Source: Saccoglossus kowalevskii
Lineage: Eukaryota > Hemichordata > Enteropneusta > Harrimaniidae
Direction: 5' to 3'
NCBI RefSeq assembly: GCF_000003605.2
Contig: NW_003147278.1
Span: 195,972 to 242,591, forward strand
DNA: 46,620 nucleotides
Part shown: positions 43,886 through 46,620 of the stretch, in pieces
Position numbering within the stretch: the stretch's first letter is position 1
How the letters are laid out: each line of letters opens with the position of its first letter
The notes under the pieces: model-generated
Told to the model about the DNA's origin: nothing
Seen by the model: the letters and a program-made list of their open reading frames with translations, nothing else
The model's database searches: none
Position numbers and translations under genes: made by a program

Positions 43886-46620
43886 TTGGCGCCTTGTTTC
43901 GAGGCGCGCCCAATCAGATCTCACTGCAATTATTCGGTTCGGACGATGCATTGTATTTTTGAATAAATTATTCAGGTATTTTTTTTTCTTGTCAAAACAG
44001 TTGACTTGGTCGTTTAAAGGGTTACAACAAAATTCGAAAAAGTCCAGAAACAGAAAACAGGACATGGTGAATTGGTCAACCCGTTTGTTTAGGTTATCAG
44101 TTCTTATCGTACCGAGTTAACGTTGCTGAGCAACAACATTTTCATTATATTTCACAAAATAACAATCACAATCATATTACAATCAACTATCGCGATGCAT
44201 CGCGAGACATAAAGACAGGAAGTGACATAGACGACAGGAGTTGTCAGTGAACTTCGAAAATGGCATTTACGGAAAAATTTGGCGAATCTGAAGACGATAA
44301 TTACGAGTGGGAAGCTATTTTAGGAATAACATGGAGGTCTCTTTTTACCTCCATGGGAATAAAAAGAAATATACTGGGCTATTTTTATACAAAACTATGA
44401 CGGAAGTCAAACAAAATCAATGAAACTCGAAATAGCAACAATACTGACACACAATAGAAAATTGAAACAGTCACTGAACAACGCGTAGATCGCGTACTAT
44501 GAAGTCGAACGCGACAAAAATAACGCACCTCCAGTTTTTACCGTTACTGGATCACGCTGATACGCTGAGAGAGATATGTACATGACACTAGCTATCTGCC
44601 TATCTCATGTTTCGGCATCCCGGAATACGAAAACAAAACGGGTAACACAAAAAGAAGTATGATCGTTCAAAACGCAGCGATAAGCTCTCTCCGAAAAAAT
44701 ATTGGAAACCTTCCGCAAAATCCGCAACAGCGAGAAATATCGTTTCAAAGTTGCTCATTATATATTCAAAAACTATTTGAGGTAAACACTAAGACATTCA
44801 GTTACTTGTAACTCCCCTGATTCTTGGTCGATTCTTAAAATTCTTACACAGCTGCAAAGGTCAAAATGTCCAGAACGCATCTCCCGTTTTTTTAAATATA
44901 TCCGGATCCGTTTTACAAAGAAATACGCAATTTCCGAAGGAGCGCGAAGTGTGCAGAATATCCAGTGCTCGGTAAACTTCGACGGTGTCTATGCCAATGC
45001 AACAGAGCGTGGCACGCGTAGCATATACAATTAAGCCGATTAACACCTTAAACAATAGGCGTTGCGAGTCTGTTGTATTACTAGTCTGAGTCCCACCCTA
45101 GTCGCGCCTTCGCCAGACAGAGCGATTCTCTAACGCCGAAATAACCTGTATGCGTGAAGGCAATATCGTTTAAACAAATAATTGTTTGGTTGTGTGGTTG
45201 TCTGTAATTTAAAATATAGTAAAATCTCCCAAAACCTTTCAATTTTATTGATGGATGACTTCCTGTGTGTTACTCATTTACGCCATAGACGCGCTTAGAC
45301 GCTTGAGGGCGCAACATATGTGCGAAGTATGGTTCACAGAATGACGAAAACTCCACTAGTAGTTTTCCTTGGAAATTGTGGCATGTGTAATTTTGTGAGT
45401 TTTCTGCTTGGGTGGATGTGTTAAAATTCTCTGGCATGTGTTCCCATGTAGCATTGTTCAAAGCGAGACTTGTATGCAGGTCACGAGTCTAGATTGTATA
45501 AGGTTTTCTCTCTCCACAGTTGAAGACGTGTGATGGCTACCCCGTATAGCACTAGTAAATGTACCTGCAGCGTACTCAAAACGGGGGTCAAGGCCCATTT
45601 GCCGCGGAAGGATATCTTATAGCACGCTAATTCAAGCCTTTCATGGACTCAATAACATTGCGCTGTCGTTCAGTGCTGGTCAGCTAATGTCAGAATTGAA
45701 TGAGTTTACTACGTGTGAATAGATCCGTTGTTTCAATTCAATTACTTTCTCTGCAATCGGGCGAATACGTTTCAAATACAGACATGTTAACCATGGAGCT
45801 AAAAAAAATCTTTTTCTGCTGACGCCGAAATTTAGTTAAATAGTAAGCTGACCTCTTCTACGTCATGGTAGGGTAGGTGCCAATAACGGCACATCACGGC
45901 CAAACCGGCAATCGCCGATTGAATTTGACATGCGTTGCGTTGCTTTGATTTGTGTTGATAGCTCATATTAAGGGATAGGGGATAGTTATATTGTGGCGGG
46001 TTGGAAGTTAACGATACCTTTTCCCCACTACATTGATTCCATCACAATTCCTTGTGTATTACACATCACTAATTTAGAAGTTACTATGTTATTCTGGCCA
46101 TGTTTTTTTCCTACTAGTCGTTTTAAAGTTTTTTTCGTCCCTCACCCTGCTTTTTAATACTGACCAAACTCATCCGATAACGTCCGATCATATCTAATTA
46201 AATATTCACGTCCAGTAATCCCCCCCCCCCCAAAAAAAAAAACCGTCAAGTGTTATCTGTTGACCAAATAGTCGGCAGAAGTCATGGTAACAATAGCATC
46301 AAAGGGAGTTCACTCTCCTTCTTTTTTTAGCTCCATGTGTTAACCAAGTGTACACTGTCTTGACTATAGCATGGAACTATACGTTGCACATACACACCTC
46401 TATTCAAGTGGTCTGCGCTTAGTGTATCGCGTCTGGTTTTAAATAATGTATGCTATAAACCTAAGCTAACTATACGTCATACATACCTTAACAAACACTG
46501 TAAGTGTTTCAGCGACAAAGAATACCAAATCATGACAGAATTTAGAGACGCACACACGGTACGGTGATAAATAACTTGAAACCTGTATGACCATCGTCCG
46601 TCTGCACGGTGTTGTTCCGT
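43886..46620. other. Terminal interval without a supported gene
   Basis: Contains a 16-bp palindrome TCGCGATGCATCGCGA at 44190-44205 and a 46-codon ATG frame at 44260 (MAFTEKFGESEDDNYEWEAI) that lacks any recognised domain. A poly-C/poly-A tract lies near 46220-46243. Nothing else was recognised on either strand. Confidence 0.4.

Noticed and set aside
1-46620. CRISPR arrays, bacterial operons, riboswitches
   Set aside because: The sequence is animal nuclear DNA with introns; the only regular repeats are satellites, microsatellites and MITEs.

Overview
This is eukaryotic, animal nuclear DNA. Genes are split by GT-AG introns of about 0.4 to 2.4 kb, intergenic space is AT-rich, microsatellites are frequent, and decayed non-LTR retrotransposons and many small inverted-repeat elements are present. 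The gene families (tandem CYP2-clan P450s, a GNAT acetyltransferase and a repeat-type RecQ fragment) fit a marine invertebrate, such as a lophotrochozoan, ambulacrarian or cephalochordate. I cannot name the phylum from the sequence alone.

Layout. 1-0.54 kb: a 265-bp tandem repeat and a strongly structured 76-nt stretch. 1.8-2.9 kb: a frameshifted copy of a repeated gene family. 7.5-8.5 kb (minus) and 14.3-15.1 kb (plus): two small secreted-peptide genes, divergently arranged, each with a TATA box, a signal-peptide exon and a phase-2 intron of about 470 bp. Between them lie a 932-bp inverted-repeat element carrying a broken PHD finger and a 1.45-kb inverted-repeat element containing a roughly 200-bp tandem repeat. 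16.9-23.3 kb: a repeat-rich interval with four of the five members of a TTAA-bounded MITE family (one contains the assembly gap), another MITE, a (TTTG)n tract, an RTE-like tail and a 270-bp-period repeat.

26.0-39.3 kb: the main genes, two tandem three-exon CYP2-clan P450 genes on the plus strand (489 and 484 residues). Their first and last coding exons have identical lengths and all introns are phase 1. Intron 1 of the first gene holds a small inverted-repeat element and a dead reverse-transcriptase fragment. 41.66-42.89 kb: a GNAT-family N-acetyltransferase on the minus strand, tail to tail with the second P450. 43.7-43.9 kb: a broken RecQ-helicase N-terminus. The rest, to 46.6 kb, holds no supportable gene.

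P450s of this type are ER-membrane monooxygenases of xenobiotic or lipid metabolism. No shared pathway with the acetyltransferase or the peptides can be read from the sequence.

The observations I rate highest are the TTAA MITE family with the gap inside one copy, the TIR element with a 7-bp target duplication around a PHD-finger remnant, the pair of small secreted-peptide genes, and the Arg-to-His change at the heme-contacting helix-C position of the first P450.
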